Of a stretch of 64,000 nucleotides of DNA, positions 8,512 through 17,156 are shown one piece after another. Position 1 is the stretch's first letter. Every line of letters begins with the position of its first letter. Under the pieces are notes generated by a model. It was not told the DNA's origin and did not search any database. It saw only the letters and a program-made list of their open reading frames with translations. Source of the DNA: Arthrobacter sp. zg-Y20 (GTDB lineage Bacteria; Actinomycetota; Actinomycetes; Actinomycetales; Micrococcaceae); assembly GCF_030142075.1 (NCBI RefSeq), contig NZ_CP126241.1, forward strand, positions 1,116,001-1,180,000, written 5' to 3'. Made by a program: the position numbers and the translations under genes.

Positions 8512-9699
8512 ATGCGCCTGGGCAGACCGTTACGAGCCCGCTCGGGCATTCTGTGTGTGCACTCTTCCAACGAGATGTACGGCGCAGACCGGGTACTGCT
8601 CCAAGTGGTGCAGTCGGTGCCGCCCAATCGCAGGGAGGACCTCGTGGTGTGGCTGCCGCGCACCCCGGGGGCCGACGCCGGCCCGGCACAGGGTGCACAG
8701 CTCAGTGACGAATTGGGACGCCTCGGATTCCGCCACGTCCGGCGGAATATGCCGGTGCTTCGACGGCGGTTGATTTCGGTACGCGGCCTGCTCCTGCTTG
8801 CCGGTCAGCTGGCTTCAGTGCTGCCGGCATTGATTCGGCTGCGCCCGCAGGTACTCTACTGCTCCACCAGTGCGCTCCTGTTGCTGGCTCCCATTGCCCG
8901 GATGCTGCGCATTCCCCGGGTGGTACTGCATATCCAGGAAATATGGTCCGGACCCGAAGCAGTGGTACTGCGGATCCTGTCCCGGTTTGCCACGGACTGG
9001 ATAGCTATTTCCCGCGCCTGTGCGGATTCCGTGCCGCCGGCCCTGCGGCATAAAGTGCACGTTATTGCCAACGGGGTGGAGGACCTGCCCGCCCCGCAAA
9101 GACACGGCGGGCCGGAGGAAGGCGGGCCGGAGACACAGCCGGACGGCCCTGCCGGGACACCGCTTCGTTTTGTGATGGCAGGGCGGTGGAATACATGGAA
9201 AGGCCATGAGTGCCTGCTGTCCGCGTGGGACGCGGGGGATCCGCCGGGAACGCTCAGCATCCTGGGCGGCCCGCCGGCCACCGGGAACGCCGTGGACGTC
9301 GCGGCCATGGCTGCCGGGCTGCGGCAACCCGAATCAGTGCGGGTGGTGGGAGAAGTTCCGGACATTACTCCCTACGTGGACGCGGCAGATGTGATGGTGG
9401 TCCCGTCCACCAGCCCGGAGCCGTTTGGTTTGGTGGCCATTGAAGCGTTCGCCCGGGGCAAACCCGTCCTGGGAAGCAACGCCGGCGGGCTGGCCGATGT
9501 GGTGACCCACGGCGTTACCGGCTGGCTGTACGAGCCCGGCGACACGGCCGGCCTGGCTACCGTCCTGCGGCAGGTGGACCGTCCCCGGGCCCTGGCGATG
9601 GGCCGGCTGGCGCGGCGCGCCTACGAGGAGCAGTACACCGCCGCTATCTTCCGGGAGAACCTCCGTGCCTGGTGGAAACAGGTGCTGGAGGAGGACTAG
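8512..9699 (+). CDS. Family 4 glycosyltransferase
   Basis: A 395-residue GT-B glycosyltransferase. The N-terminal half holds a Rossmann domain beginning ILCVHSSNEMYGADRVLLQ, and the C-terminal half has the GT4 nucleotide-sugar motif, SPEPFGLVAIEAFARGKPV, followed by GSNAGGLADVV and GVTGWLYEPGD. It probably adds a sugar to a lipid-linked repeat unit in the cytoplasm. GGGGAG precedes ATG 8512. The last bases overlap the 3' end of the UDP-glucose dehydrogenase gene: the CTAG at 9696-9699 contains the stop codons of both. Donor and acceptor cannot be read from sequence. Confidence 0.85.
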   Translation: MRLGRPLRARSGILCVHSSNEMYGADRVLLQVVQSVPPNRREDLVVWLPRTPGADAGPAQGAQLSDELGRLGFRHVRRNMPVLRRRLISVRGLLLLAGQLASVLPALIRLRPQVLYCSTSALLLLAPIARMLRIPRVVLHIQEIWSGPEAVVLRILSRFATDWIAISRACADSVPPALRHKVHVIANGVEDLPAPQRHGGPEEGGPETQPDGPAGTPLRFVMAGRWNTWKGHECLLSAWDAGDPPGTLSILGGPPATGNAVDVAAMAAGLRQPESVRVVGEVPDITPYVDAADVMVVPSTSPEPFGLVAIEAFARGKPVLGSNAGGLADVVTHGVTGWLYEPGDTAGLATVLRQVDRPRALAMGRLARRAYEEQYTAAIFRENLRAWWKQVLEED

Positions 9700-11009
9700 G
9701 GACGGCCCATGCCCCGGTAATTCCAGCCGGCCGCCCGCCAACGGCCGGAGTCCAGGACGTTGCGCCCGTCAATGATGTTCTTCTCCGCCACCATGGCTGC
9801 GGTGGCTACCGGATCCAGGCTCCGGTACTCCTTCCACTCGGTCAGGAGGACCAGGGCGTGGGCGTTCTGCATGGCGTTTTCCGTAACCGGTTCATAGTTG
9901 AGTTCCGGGAAGCGTCCTTTGGCGTTCTGCAGAGCCTGGGGATCGGTGACCGTGACGGTTGCCCCCTGCAGCTGCAGCTGCGCGGCTGCGCTGAGGGCAG
10001 GCGAGTCCCGGACATCGTCGCTGTCCGGTTTGAAGGCGGCACCGAGAATGGTGACGCGTTTGCCGAGCAGCGAACCGCCGCAGATATCCCGCGTCATTTC
10101 CACGACCTTGGACCTGCGGCGCATGTTGATGGCATCCACCTCGCGGAGGAAAGTCAGGGCCTGATCGGCACCCAGCTCACCGGCACGTGCCATAAACGCA
10201 CGGATGTCCTTGGGCAGGCAGCCGCCCCCGAACCCGACTCCGGCATTGAGGAACTTCCGCCCGATCCGCTCGTCCATGCCGATCGCGTCAGCCAGCGCAG
10301 TTACGTCCGCTCCGGAAGCCTCGCATACCTCGGCCATCGCGTTGATGAAGCTGATCTTGGTGGCCAGGAAAGAGTTGGCGGCCGTCTTCACCAGTTCAGC
10401 GGTGGCATAGTCCACCACCAACCGGGCCGTGCCGGTGGCCAGGGGAACGGCATAGACCTCGTCCAGGGCAGCGGCTGCGGCTTCACCGGCGGGGCCAGCG
10501 GGCACGCCGTACACAAACCGGTCGGGGGAGAGGGTGTCCTGGACGGCATGGCCTTCCCGCAGGAACTCGGGGTTCCACACCAGTACGGCCCCGGGTGCGT
10601 CTTCCTCCAGCTGCTCGGCCAGCCTCGCCGCCGTGCCAACGGGAACGGTGGACTTGCCGACCACCGCGTTGCCGGGCTTGAGGTATGGCGCGAGGCCGGC
10701 AACGGCGGCATCAACGTAGCGCAGGTCCGCGGCGTATTCGCCTTTCCGCTGCGGGGTACCCACACAAATGAAGTGGACATCCGCCCCGGCGGCGTCCGCC
10801 ATGTCCGTGCTGAACTTCAGCCGGCCGGTGGCCTCGGCTTCGGCCAGCAGTTCGGGAAGCCCCGGCTCGAAGAAGGGTGCCCTCGCGGCGGACAACTCGT
10901 CCACCCTGGACTGGTCGACGTCGATCCCGATGACCTCGTGCCCCAGTTTGGCCATTGATGCGGCATGAACGGCGCCGAGGTAGCCGCAGCCGATGACTGA
11001 AAGACGCAC
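9696..11009 (-). CDS. UDP-glucose 6-dehydrogenase
   Basis: A 437-residue nucleotide-sugar dehydrogenase that oxidises UDP-glucose to UDP-glucuronate with two NAD+, supplying an acidic sugar for polysaccharide. The N-terminal Rossmann motif is IGCGYLGAVHAASMA, with ICVGTPQ and KSTVPVGT further on. The catalytic lysine lies near K208 (AELVKTAANSF), and the thiohemiacetal cysteine is C264 in GGGCLPKDIRAF. All three domains (NAD-binding, dimerisation, UDP-binding) are present at full length. It is convergent with the GT4 gene and shares a CTAG stop. GDP-mannose dehydrogenase is a less likely alternative. Confidence 0.92.
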   Translation of the reverse strand: MRLSVIGCGYLGAVHAASMAKLGHEVIGIDVDQSRVDELSAARAPFFEPGLPELLAEAEATGRLKFSTDMADAAGADVHFICVGTPQRKGEYAADLRYVDAAVAGLAPYLKPGNAVVGKSTVPVGTAARLAEQLEEDAPGAVLVWNPEFLREGHAVQDTLSPDRFVYGVPAGPAGEAAAAALDEVYAVPLATGTARLVVDYATAELVKTAANSFLATKISFINAMAEVCEASGADVTALADAIGMDERIGRKFLNAGVGFGGGCLPKDIRAFMARAGELGADQALTFLREVDAINMRRRSKVVEMTRDICGGSLLGKRVTILGAAFKPDSDDVRDSPALSAAAQLQLQGATVTVTDPQALQNAKGRFPELNYEPVTENAMQNAHALVLLTEWKEYRSLDPVATAAMVAEKNIIDGRNVLDSGRWRAAGWNYRGMGRP

Positions 11010-11151
11010 ATTTCCCCTATGGATCCGGCGGATGAAGTCCCCACCAGCCTATCGTCTGGGTTCAGGCCCTATCCACACGGCAGAATCCAAGTAGCGGGCG
11101 TGCGGAAGCTGAGTACCGGCCCGGTCTGGCGCCGGTGAGGGTGTGGCCCGG

Positions 11152-12843
11152 TTAGTAAACAGGCAATGGGATATCCGCGGCCGTGTGCACGGGAATCTCG
11201 ACCCGAAACGTAGTGCCCCTGCCCAGTTCTGAAACGAAGGAAATCCGTCCCCCGTGGGCTTCCACAATGGATTTGGTAATGACCAGTCCGAGGCCCACCC
11301 CGGGGATCGCGGCCTTTTTGACCTGCCCGGTCCGGAAGAACTTCGTGAACACGTCCCGCTGGTCCGACTCGCTCATGCCAATGCCGTTGTCCTGGACCTC
11401 CAGGAGAAGGTTCCCCTCCGCCCGGCGGGAGCGGACCGTGACTGTGCCGCCGTCGGGGGAGTACTTGATGGCGTTGGAGAGGAGGTTGTCCAGCACCTGG
11501 GAAATCCGGTCCGGGTCCACCGTGGCTTCCAGGCCCGGCTCGCAATCACACTTCAGGGCCACATCTACTGCTTCGGCCCGGCGTCTGGCGCTGTCCAGGC
11601 TCGCCCGGACCAGTTCGGCGACGTCGGTGTCCCTGCGGTGCAGGTGCATGGTTCCGGAAGCGGTGGTCAGCAGGTCGGCCACCAAAAGCAGCAGGCGTTC
11701 GGCGTTGCGCTGGGCCACCTGCAGTGCACTTTGGATATGGTCCGGGACCGCCGCGGGCTCCAGGTCCTCGAGGACCAGGTCGAGGTAGCCGATGATCGAT
11801 GTCAGGGGCGTGCGCAGTTCGTGCGACACGCTGGACACGAAGTCTTCCTTGGCATTGAGGGCGTTGACCATGTCGGTGACATCGCTGTAGGCCAGGACCG
11901 ATCCGGAGAATTCACCGTTGTCGCGCAGGGACCGTGAACATACCGCCAAGGCGCGTTGGCGTTCACCGGCGCCCACCCACACAATAACGTCGGAGAAGGA
12001 TTCTTCGCGCAGTGCCCGCTGCGTGGGGCGCTGCGCATGGGGCAGTCGGGTTACCTGGTCCAGGCCGAAGATGAGGTCGTTCTCGCCGTCGGGCGAGCCG
12101 GCATCCAGGTTGGCCAGGGCATGGTTGCTTCGCTGCCGGCTGTTCATCAGGATGGTGCGGCCCTTGGCATCGAGTGCCATCACGCCCACGTCCACGGTCT
12201 CCAGCACTCCGTCCAGGAGTTGTGAACGGACACGGGTCTCCTGCAGGCTTCCCTGCAGCTGTGCTTCCGCCTCCATCAGGCGTGCGCGATGGACTTTTCC
12301 ATCGCGCTCAACGGTGGAAACCACCATTGAAGTGCCCATCATGATGATCGGAATGAGCATGGGTGCCGCCAGTTCCCGGGGCGACGAGGCTCCTGTGGTC
12401 ACCAGCGGCGCCCACAGCACCAAAGTGGTGCAGGCGTAGCTCAGCAGCCCCGCCGTGCGTGGAGCCAAACCGGACCATGCCATCCAGAAAACCGGGAAAA
12501 TCGACAGGAAACTCAGTCCGATGACCGAGGTGCGGCCGTCGTAGTACAGGCCGCCCACTACTGCGAAATCGAGCACGGGAATGATCCAGTAAGCCAGGGG
12601 CCGGTGGCGTTCCCAAGGTATCGCCACACATGCGGCCGTAAGGAAAACCAGCAGAACCAGACCGAATTGAAAGGCCGTATTGCCAAAAAGACCCGGGTCC
12701 ACCAGTGCCGCGATGGGAAGCGCCACGGCAACCGAAATAACCAGGGGCAGTTGGCTGATTAGCAGCCGCCTCCGGAGATTGAGTTCGTACAACTGCGTTT
12801 TGAAACCCAAAAGGGCTGCTAGGCGGCCTTCGAGACTGGACAT
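11152..12843 (-). CDS. Membrane sensor histidine kinase with PAS-like domain
   Basis: A 563-residue sensor kinase. Residues about 25-180 contain roughly six transmembrane helices, forming an integral membrane sensor with little extracellular mass. Residues about 185-330 are a linker and a PAS-like domain (VMALDAKGRTILMNSRQ). The phosphoacceptor box is at 335-355 with H341 (SVSHELRTPLTSI), and the ATPase domain follows with N-box NLLSNAIKYS (453-462), DNGIGM (485-490) and GVGLGL (515-520). All catalytic motifs are intact. It is divergent from the OmpR-type regulator at 12964 with 120 bases between, a likely cognate pair. The signal is unknown. Confidence 0.9.
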   Translation of the reverse strand: MSSLEGRLAALLGFKTQLYELNLRRRLLISQLPLVISVAVALPIAALVDPGLFGNTAFQFGLVLLVFLTAACVAIPWERHRPLAYWIIPVLDFAVVGGLYYDGRTSVIGLSFLSIFPVFWMAWSGLAPRTAGLLSYACTTLVLWAPLVTTGASSPRELAAPMLIPIIMMGTSMVVSTVERDGKVHRARLMEAEAQLQGSLQETRVRSQLLDGVLETVDVGVMALDAKGRTILMNSRQRSNHALANLDAGSPDGENDLIFGLDQVTRLPHAQRPTQRALREESFSDVIVWVGAGERQRALAVCSRSLRDNGEFSGSVLAYSDVTDMVNALNAKEDFVSSVSHELRTPLTSIIGYLDLVLEDLEPAAVPDHIQSALQVAQRNAERLLLLVADLLTTASGTMHLHRRDTDVAELVRASLDSARRRAEAVDVALKCDCEPGLEATVDPDRISQVLDNLLSNAIKYSPDGGTVTVRSRRAEGNLLLEVQDNGIGMSESDQRDVFTKFFRTGQVKKAAIPGVGLGLVITKSIVEAHGGRISFVSELGRGTTFRVEIPVHTAADIPLPVY

Positions 12844-12963
12844 ATAAAAGTGGAACCCCCGGATTCCGATAGTGGTAGCTCAGATTATAGGGGTGCTCCT
12901 GTAAGATACCGTGCAAGGGGAGCGGACAATCCGAAGTCTCGCTGGACAGGAAAATAAACAGGC

Positions 12964-13785
12964 ATGGAAATACAGCGCGTAGCGGTCATCGTCGAAGATG
13001 ACGCAGATATCCGCGATCTTCTCAACGCAGTTCTGCAGCAGTCGGGGTTTAAGGTCTATACGGCCCCTAACGGCTCCGAGGGCGTGGAGATGGTCCGCCT
13101 GCACAATCCCACTGTGGTGACCCTGGACCTGGGCCTGCCGGATATCGACGGATTCGAAGTGATCCGCCAACTGCGCCTGTTCAGCGACGCCTACATTGTG
13201 ATGCTCACGGCCCGCGCCGAAGAGCTCGACACCCTGATGGGCCTTGAAGCCGGTGCCGATGACTACATCACCAAGCCGTTCCGCCCCCGTGAGCTGCGCG
13301 CGCGCATCTCGGCAATGCTCCGCCGTCCCCGCGGCGAATCCGCTTCGGAAGGAGAGGGCGCCGGGTCCGGCGTGCCGGCCGGCGACGACGGCGCCGCGCA
13401 TCCAATGCCGGCCGCGGCTTCTGCAGCGGTCCAGGCCCCGCAGGCGGCTGCTGCCCCGGGCGCATTCGGGCACAACGGCCTCACACTCGACCCGGGCACG
13501 CGCACCACGGAGATCAACGGGCAGGCCGTGGAACTGACCCGGACCGAATTCGACCTGCTGCATGCACTGCTGGAAGGCGGCCGCCTCGTGCGGACGAAGA
13601 CTGATCTGGTCCGGCGCCTGCGCGGCGAGGAATATGACACCGGGTCGTTCATCAGCGACGCCGACGAGCGCACCATCGAGGTCCACGTGGGGAACCTGCG
13701 CCGCAAGCTTGGCGACGACTCCAAGTCACCGCGGTGGCTCGAGACGGTGCGCGGTGTAGGTTACCGGCTTACCCCGGCTTCCTAG
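12964..13785 (+). CDS. OmpR-family response regulator with long linker
   Basis: A 273-residue two-component regulator. The receiver domain (1-118) has the acidic pair E11/D12, phosphoacceptor D55 (TLDLGLPD), T82 and K104 (DDYITKPFRP). The C-terminal winged helix (about 172-270) ends with the DNA-recognition region HVGNLRRKLGDD and TVRGVGYRL. Between them lies an unusually long spacer of about 45 residues rich in Ala, Pro and Gly (about 122-168). Its start is 120 bases from that of the histidine kinase on the other strand, so the intergenic region likely holds both promoters. Target genes are unknown; the neighbouring envelope genes are candidates. Confidence 0.92.
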   Translation: MEIQRVAVIVEDDADIRDLLNAVLQQSGFKVYTAPNGSEGVEMVRLHNPTVVTLDLGLPDIDGFEVIRQLRLFSDAYIVMLTARAEELDTLMGLEAGADDYITKPFRPRELRARISAMLRRPRGESASEGEGAGSGVPAGDDGAAHPMPAAASAAVQAPQAAAAPGAFGHNGLTLDPGTRTTEINGQAVELTRTEFDLLHALLEGGRLVRTKTDLVRRLRGEEYDTGSFISDADERTIEVHVGNLRRKLGDDSKSPRWLETVRGVGYRLTPAS

Positions 13786-13806
13786 CCCGTCCCCCCAGGA
13801 ATGACG

Positions 13807-13839
13807 AAACCCCCGGCACGCATGGCGTGCCGGGGGTTT
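13807..13839. terminator. Perfect 15-bp hairpin, bidirectional terminator
   Basis: The arms at 13807-13821 and 13825-13839 are exact inverse complements with a three-base ATG loop, flanked by AAA and TTT. It sits between the 3' ends of the convergent response regulator and Hpt-like genes and can serve both strands. Confidence 0.9.
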
Positions 13840-13852
13840 CACTTCTTCAGCC

Positions 13853-14299
13853 CTAGAACCGGTCCTGCCGTGCCGGGCCCAGGGAATCGGTGAGGAACGC
13901 CATGGTGTCTGCGCCGCACCGGCCGATGGCTTCGACCATGCTGTCCAGTGCCGGAAAATCGTAGGCCGCCACGGCCGCTTGGGCCTCCGCGGCCAAGGCT
14001 GAGAGCCGTTCCGCGCCGGCCATGTGGCTGGAGATCTTGATGCTCAGGACCACATCCATGGCGGCCTCGAGATCCTTCGTTTCTGCGGCCCCCACCAGAC
14101 GGGCGAAACGTCCGTCCCACATGGAAATGTAGTTGCCGATGTACTGCCGGCAGGTGCGTGCTCCCATTTGCTCGCTCAAATCCAGCAGGGTGGCCAGCGC
14201 GATCATCCGGTGGGGGAGTTCAGGCATCACCGACCGCGCTGCGGCCGGCAGGCCGGGATGCCGGCTCATGGCCGGGAATGCTGGTGCGGTCGGAGGCAT
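13853..14299 (-). CDS. Hpt-like domain protein lacking the phosphohistidine
   Basis: A 148-residue, mostly helical protein. Residues about 35-140 fit the histidine phosphotransfer four-helix bundle: the segment VVLSIKISSHMAGAERL aligns with the usual AHxLKGxxxxLGA core, keeping the lysine (K88) and GA (95-96). The position of the phosphorylatable histidine is leucine (L85), so it is unlikely to relay phosphate and may bind or inhibit a kinase or receiver instead. The start is uncertain: ATG 14299 is used, but TTG 14344 has GAAGGA upstream and would add 15 residues. It is convergent with the response regulator across a terminator. Assignment rests on this motif alignment only. Confidence 0.6.
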   Translation of the reverse strand: MPPTAPAFPAMSRHPGLPAAARSVMPELPHRMIALATLLDLSEQMGARTCRQYIGNYISMWDGRFARLVGAAETKDLEAAMDVVLSIKISSHMAGAERLSALAAEAQAAVAAYDFPALDSMVEAIGRCGADTMAFLTDSLGPARQDRF

Positions 14300-14538
14300 A
14301 CCCGCTTCTGCGGGCTGGCTCCGCTGCGGGGCAGTGAAGTACAAAAAATATCCTTCGAGTGGGGGCTCGTCGAGGTTATGGATCCTGGATCGGTGCCGGC
14401 TCGGACACTTCCCGGGCCAACACCAACAGTGGCATTCCAAGCTCAGGAACGGGTGCCCGCAACGCTCAAGATCGTGGCAATATTTCAGTTGCAATTGTTC
14501 CCGCTGAATTTCGCCGGTAAGGGCATCTTTAATTGCCC

Positions 14539-15018
14539 TTAGGAAAACGGTGCCCGCCGCCGCGCCCGGGGCCGGGCATGCAGCAAATAGGCCAGGCCCG
14601 CGCCGAATACGGCGCCTATCGAATTCGCCGCCACGTCATTGACCGTCGCATAGCGCAGGGGAAGAAACACCGACTGAGCTGTCTCGATGCCAATGGACGC
14701 CGCAATACCGCACACTCCTGCCAGCCACACATATCTGCGCGGAAGGATAAGCCCGGCAAGCAGGCCGAACGGGATGAACAGGGCCACGTTGGCGGACCAT
14801 TCAAGACGGGCGTAGTCGAACCATGGCGGAAGTCCGAGCTCATACAGGCGCAGTGCGGTGTCCTGCAGGAAGGCGGCGGCTGGCCGGTCGATAGGCGAAG
14901 GCCAGAACACTGCCGCACCCAGCAACACCAAGTAGACCACCAGCACGACGGCGGCGGCCCCGCGTGCGCGTATGGAAGCGCCCGGCGGGCGGCTCATGGG
15001 TTTGTCATGACGGGGCAT
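14539..15018 (-). CDS. VanZ-like membrane protein
   Basis: A 159-residue membrane protein with four hydrophobic segments and the VanZ-family pattern NVALFIPFGLLAG, then ETAQSVFLPLRYATVNDVAANSIGA. VanZ-like proteins are widespread in Gram-positive envelope loci; the founding member gives low-level teicoplanin resistance, but the general biochemical role is unknown. ATG 15018 has GGAGGA just upstream; the longer frame to 15129 starts in sequence that does not look membrane-like. It is divergent from the SipW operon, with 214 bases between starts. Confidence 0.82.
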   Translation of the reverse strand: MPRHDKPMSRPPGASIRARGAAAVVLVVYLVLLGAAVFWPSPIDRPAAAFLQDTALRLYELGLPPWFDYARLEWSANVALFIPFGLLAGLILPRRYVWLAGVCGIAASIGIETAQSVFLPLRYATVNDVAANSIGAVFGAGLAYLLHARPRARRRAPFS

Positions 15019-15232
15019 GGGTCCTCCGGCCGGAAGAACGCTACGGTTTCCGGTGGTCGCGGCACCGGTTTGAGTCGATGTTGAGACTACCTTGTGCGGC
15101 GCTTGAGCATTGCCCCAATGTTGCCGCAACCCTGCGCCAAGCGCCCGTCGATTCTTGAGGGCCGGGCAGCAGACTTATCCCAGCGGCAGGAAAACATTCC
15201 GGGGCCAAAGACTTTCGAACAAAGGGATAACG

Positions 15233-15748
15233 ATGAAGAGCATGACCAAGGGTGCACTGGCAATCGGCATCGGAGCGGCCATGCTGCTCGGCGGCGGCGG
15301 AACGCTGGCTACCTGGAACGCGGCAGCGGACGTTGCTCCCGGAACCATCACTGCCGGCGACCTGAACCTCGGTACCACGAAGACGGGCACCTGGAGCACC
15401 GCGGCGGGTGCGCCCATCGACATCGCCACCTACCGCGCAGTGCCCGGCGATGTTCTGGTCTTCACGCAGGACATCAACGTCACGCTCACCGGTGACCAGC
15501 TCAAGGCCAAGCTTGAAATGAGCAACGTCGCAGCAGTCAACAGGTTCACCGGCAGCGCGATGCCCACCGTGACCTACACGCAGAACGGCAAGGCCGTAGA
15601 CCCGGCGCTGCTCACCAAGGACAACTCAGGCGTTATTACCGCCAAGGGCACCTTCATCTTCAACCCGAAGACCGAGGGACGCGCCGACGCAAACATGACG
15701 CTCGCCCTGAACAAGGTCGGCTTCACCCTGACCCAGGTTGTCAGCTAG
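15233..15748 (+). CDS. Exported protein with SipW-type signal peptide (TasA/camelysin-like)
   Basis: A 171-residue exported protein. The first 27 residues form a SipW-dependent signal: charged start (MKSMTK), hydrophobic core, then LATWNAAADVAPGTITAGDL, where tryptophan-asparagine right after the cleavage region is the hallmark. The mature part is a predicted beta-rich domain of about 140 residues with no cysteine, shorter than Bacillus TasA. The next genes encode a second such protein and the matching signal peptidase, so it is probably a matrix or fibre component. ATG 15233 follows AAGGGATAACG. Family assignment rests mostly on the signal and the operon. Confidence 0.75.
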   Translation: MKSMTKGALAIGIGAAMLLGGGGTLATWNAAADVAPGTITAGDLNLGTTKTGTWSTAAGAPIDIATYRAVPGDVLVFTQDINVTLTGDQLKAKLEMSNVAAVNRFTGSAMPTVTYTQNGKAVDPALLTKDNSGVITAKGTFIFNPKTEGRADANMTLALNKVGFTLTQVVS

Positions 15749-15828
15749 CACCGCTTCTCCACCCCTTGTTCAAGTCCGGGCTGTGCGCGGAGTGCCGCAC
15801 ACAGCCCAATCCCTGGAGGAAATAAACC

Positions 15829-16383
15829 GTGAAGAGTCTTCGAGCATTGAAAGGCGCCGGCCTGGTCCTGGCCGCTGTGGTGCTCGGTCTTATGACGGTC
15901 CAGGGCAGCTACGCCCTGTGGAATGCATCGGTGGAAGTGAACGCCGGAACTATTCAGGCCGCAGATTTCAACGTCCTGATCAACGACGCCAACATGGCCG
16001 ACACACCCGCGCTGGCGCTGAATCCCGGGGAGTTGAAGCGCGGAACATCCGCTTACCAGTCCGTGCGGGTAACCAACGCGGTCAACGTGCAGCCGGGGTC
16101 GCCGCTGGTGCTTCAGCCGGCCGTTGGGCTGCCCGCCCCGGGCACCCTGCTCGAGGGCAACCTCACGGTGACCGCCCGCGTCCTGAAGGCAGGTCAGACA
16201 TGTTCCGCACCTCTGGATGTTCCGCCCGGCACCCCGCAGCTCCAGACACTAGGTACCGGAGCGACCCAGACTCTTTGTTTCAAGATCACCCTTAGCACCA
16301 GCACACCGGCACGTCTTCTGGGCACTCCGGTCAGCATCCCCGTAAACCTCAGCGTGGCGCAGCTTGCGCCGGCAGCTAAGTGA
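15829..16383 (+). CDS. Second exported protein with SipW-type signal peptide
   Basis: A 184-residue exported protein. Its N-terminus (SYALWNASVEVNAGTIQAADF) closely mirrors that of the gene at 15233, sharing the W-N pair and the AGTI-A-D spacing, which suggests the two are paralogous or processed alike. The mature part is beta-rich and contains two cysteines (in GQTCSAP and QTLCFKI) that could form a disulfide. GTG 15829 has a strong GGAGG eight bases before it. The stop overlaps the signal peptidase start (TGATG at 16381), showing translational coupling. Possible fibre subunit or assembly factor; which is not known. Confidence 0.75.
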   Translation: MKSLRALKGAGLVLAAVVLGLMTVQGSYALWNASVEVNAGTIQAADFNVLINDANMADTPALALNPGELKRGTSAYQSVRVTNAVNVQPGSPLVLQPAVGLPAPGTLLEGNLTVTARVLKAGQTCSAPLDVPPGTPQLQTLGTGATQTLCFKITLSTSTPARLLGTPVSIPVNLSVAQLAPAAK

Positions 16384-17156
16384 TGGATAGGAAAACCATG
16401 TCAAGTGGCCGCAGAACAGCAGAAAAGCCTGCCAGTCCGTTGAGTTTCATCGGAACCGGCCTGAGCTACCTTGCCCTGTGCGCCACCGCGCTGATCGCGT
16501 TGGTCCTGGTAGTTGTCCCACTGGTGACCGGATCGCAGACTTACAGCGTCCTGACCAGTTCCATGGCCCCGCATTACGCACCCGGCACCTTTCTGGTGGT
16601 CAAGCCCGTTCCGTTCGAGGAACTGCGCGTGGGCGACGTGATCACCTACCAGATCGAATCCAACGATCCGGCCGTCATCACACACCGCATCGTTTCCGTG
16701 GGCACGGCCCAGGACGGCGCGCGGACCCTGATCACCCAGGGCGACAACAATGACGTTGCGGACGAGAACCCGGTGCGCGAAATCCAGGTGCGCGGCAAGC
16801 TCTTTTACGCGGTCCCGTTCGTTGGCTTCGCTGCCAACGCCCTCGGCAACTCGGACCGGGGGGCCGCCCTGCAGTGGGGCGCCGTCGCACTACTCGGCTA
16901 CGGCGTGGTTACCATGGTCCGCGGTGCGCTGGCCAAGAGGCGTGAGGACGGGGAGACGGGTGACGCCGGCAGCGGCGAGCCGGGCAATGACTCCGACGGA
17001 GCCGGGCCGGCTTCGGAATCGAATCCGATTTTTGGCACGCTGTCCCTGGACAGGGACGACATGGAGGACGATCCGGTACTGGAAGAGTGCGAGCACTGCA
17101 CCCACGGCAGCTCACGCCAGCACCTGCGCAGCCACCGGAAGCCCGTAGCCGTCTAA
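16383..17156 (+). CDS. SipW/ER-type signal peptidase I
   Basis: A 257-residue membrane peptidase that cleaves secreted preproteins. Following a transmembrane helix (about 28-50), the catalytic serine is S60 in LTSSMAPHYAPG, and the general base is H101 in AVITHRIVSV instead of the lysine of ordinary bacterial signal peptidases; GDNN near 122 completes the conserved boxes. Ser-His is the mark of the ER/archaeal/SipW branch. A second hydrophobic segment (about 140-180) precedes a long acidic cytoplasmic tail containing a CEHC motif. ATG 16383 overlaps the previous stop, although ATG 16398 is also possible. The linked substrates with alternate signals make the assignment strong. Confidence 0.92.
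   Translation: MDRKTMSSGRRTAEKPASPLSFIGTGLSYLALCATALIALVLVVVPLVTGSQTYSVLTSSMAPHYAPGTFLVVKPVPFEELRVGDVITYQIESNDPAVITHRIVSVGTAQDGARTLITQGDNNDVADENPVREIQVRGKLFYAVPFVGFAANALGNSDRGAALQWGAVALLGYGVVTMVRGALAKRREDGETGDAGSGEPGNDSDGAGPASESNPIFGTLSLDRDDMEDDPVLEECEHCTHGSSRQHLRSHRKPVAV

Noticed and set aside
9672-10958. 428-codon plus-strand frame over UDP-glucose dehydrogenase
   Set aside because: Shadow of the minus-strand dehydrogenase, no domain pattern.
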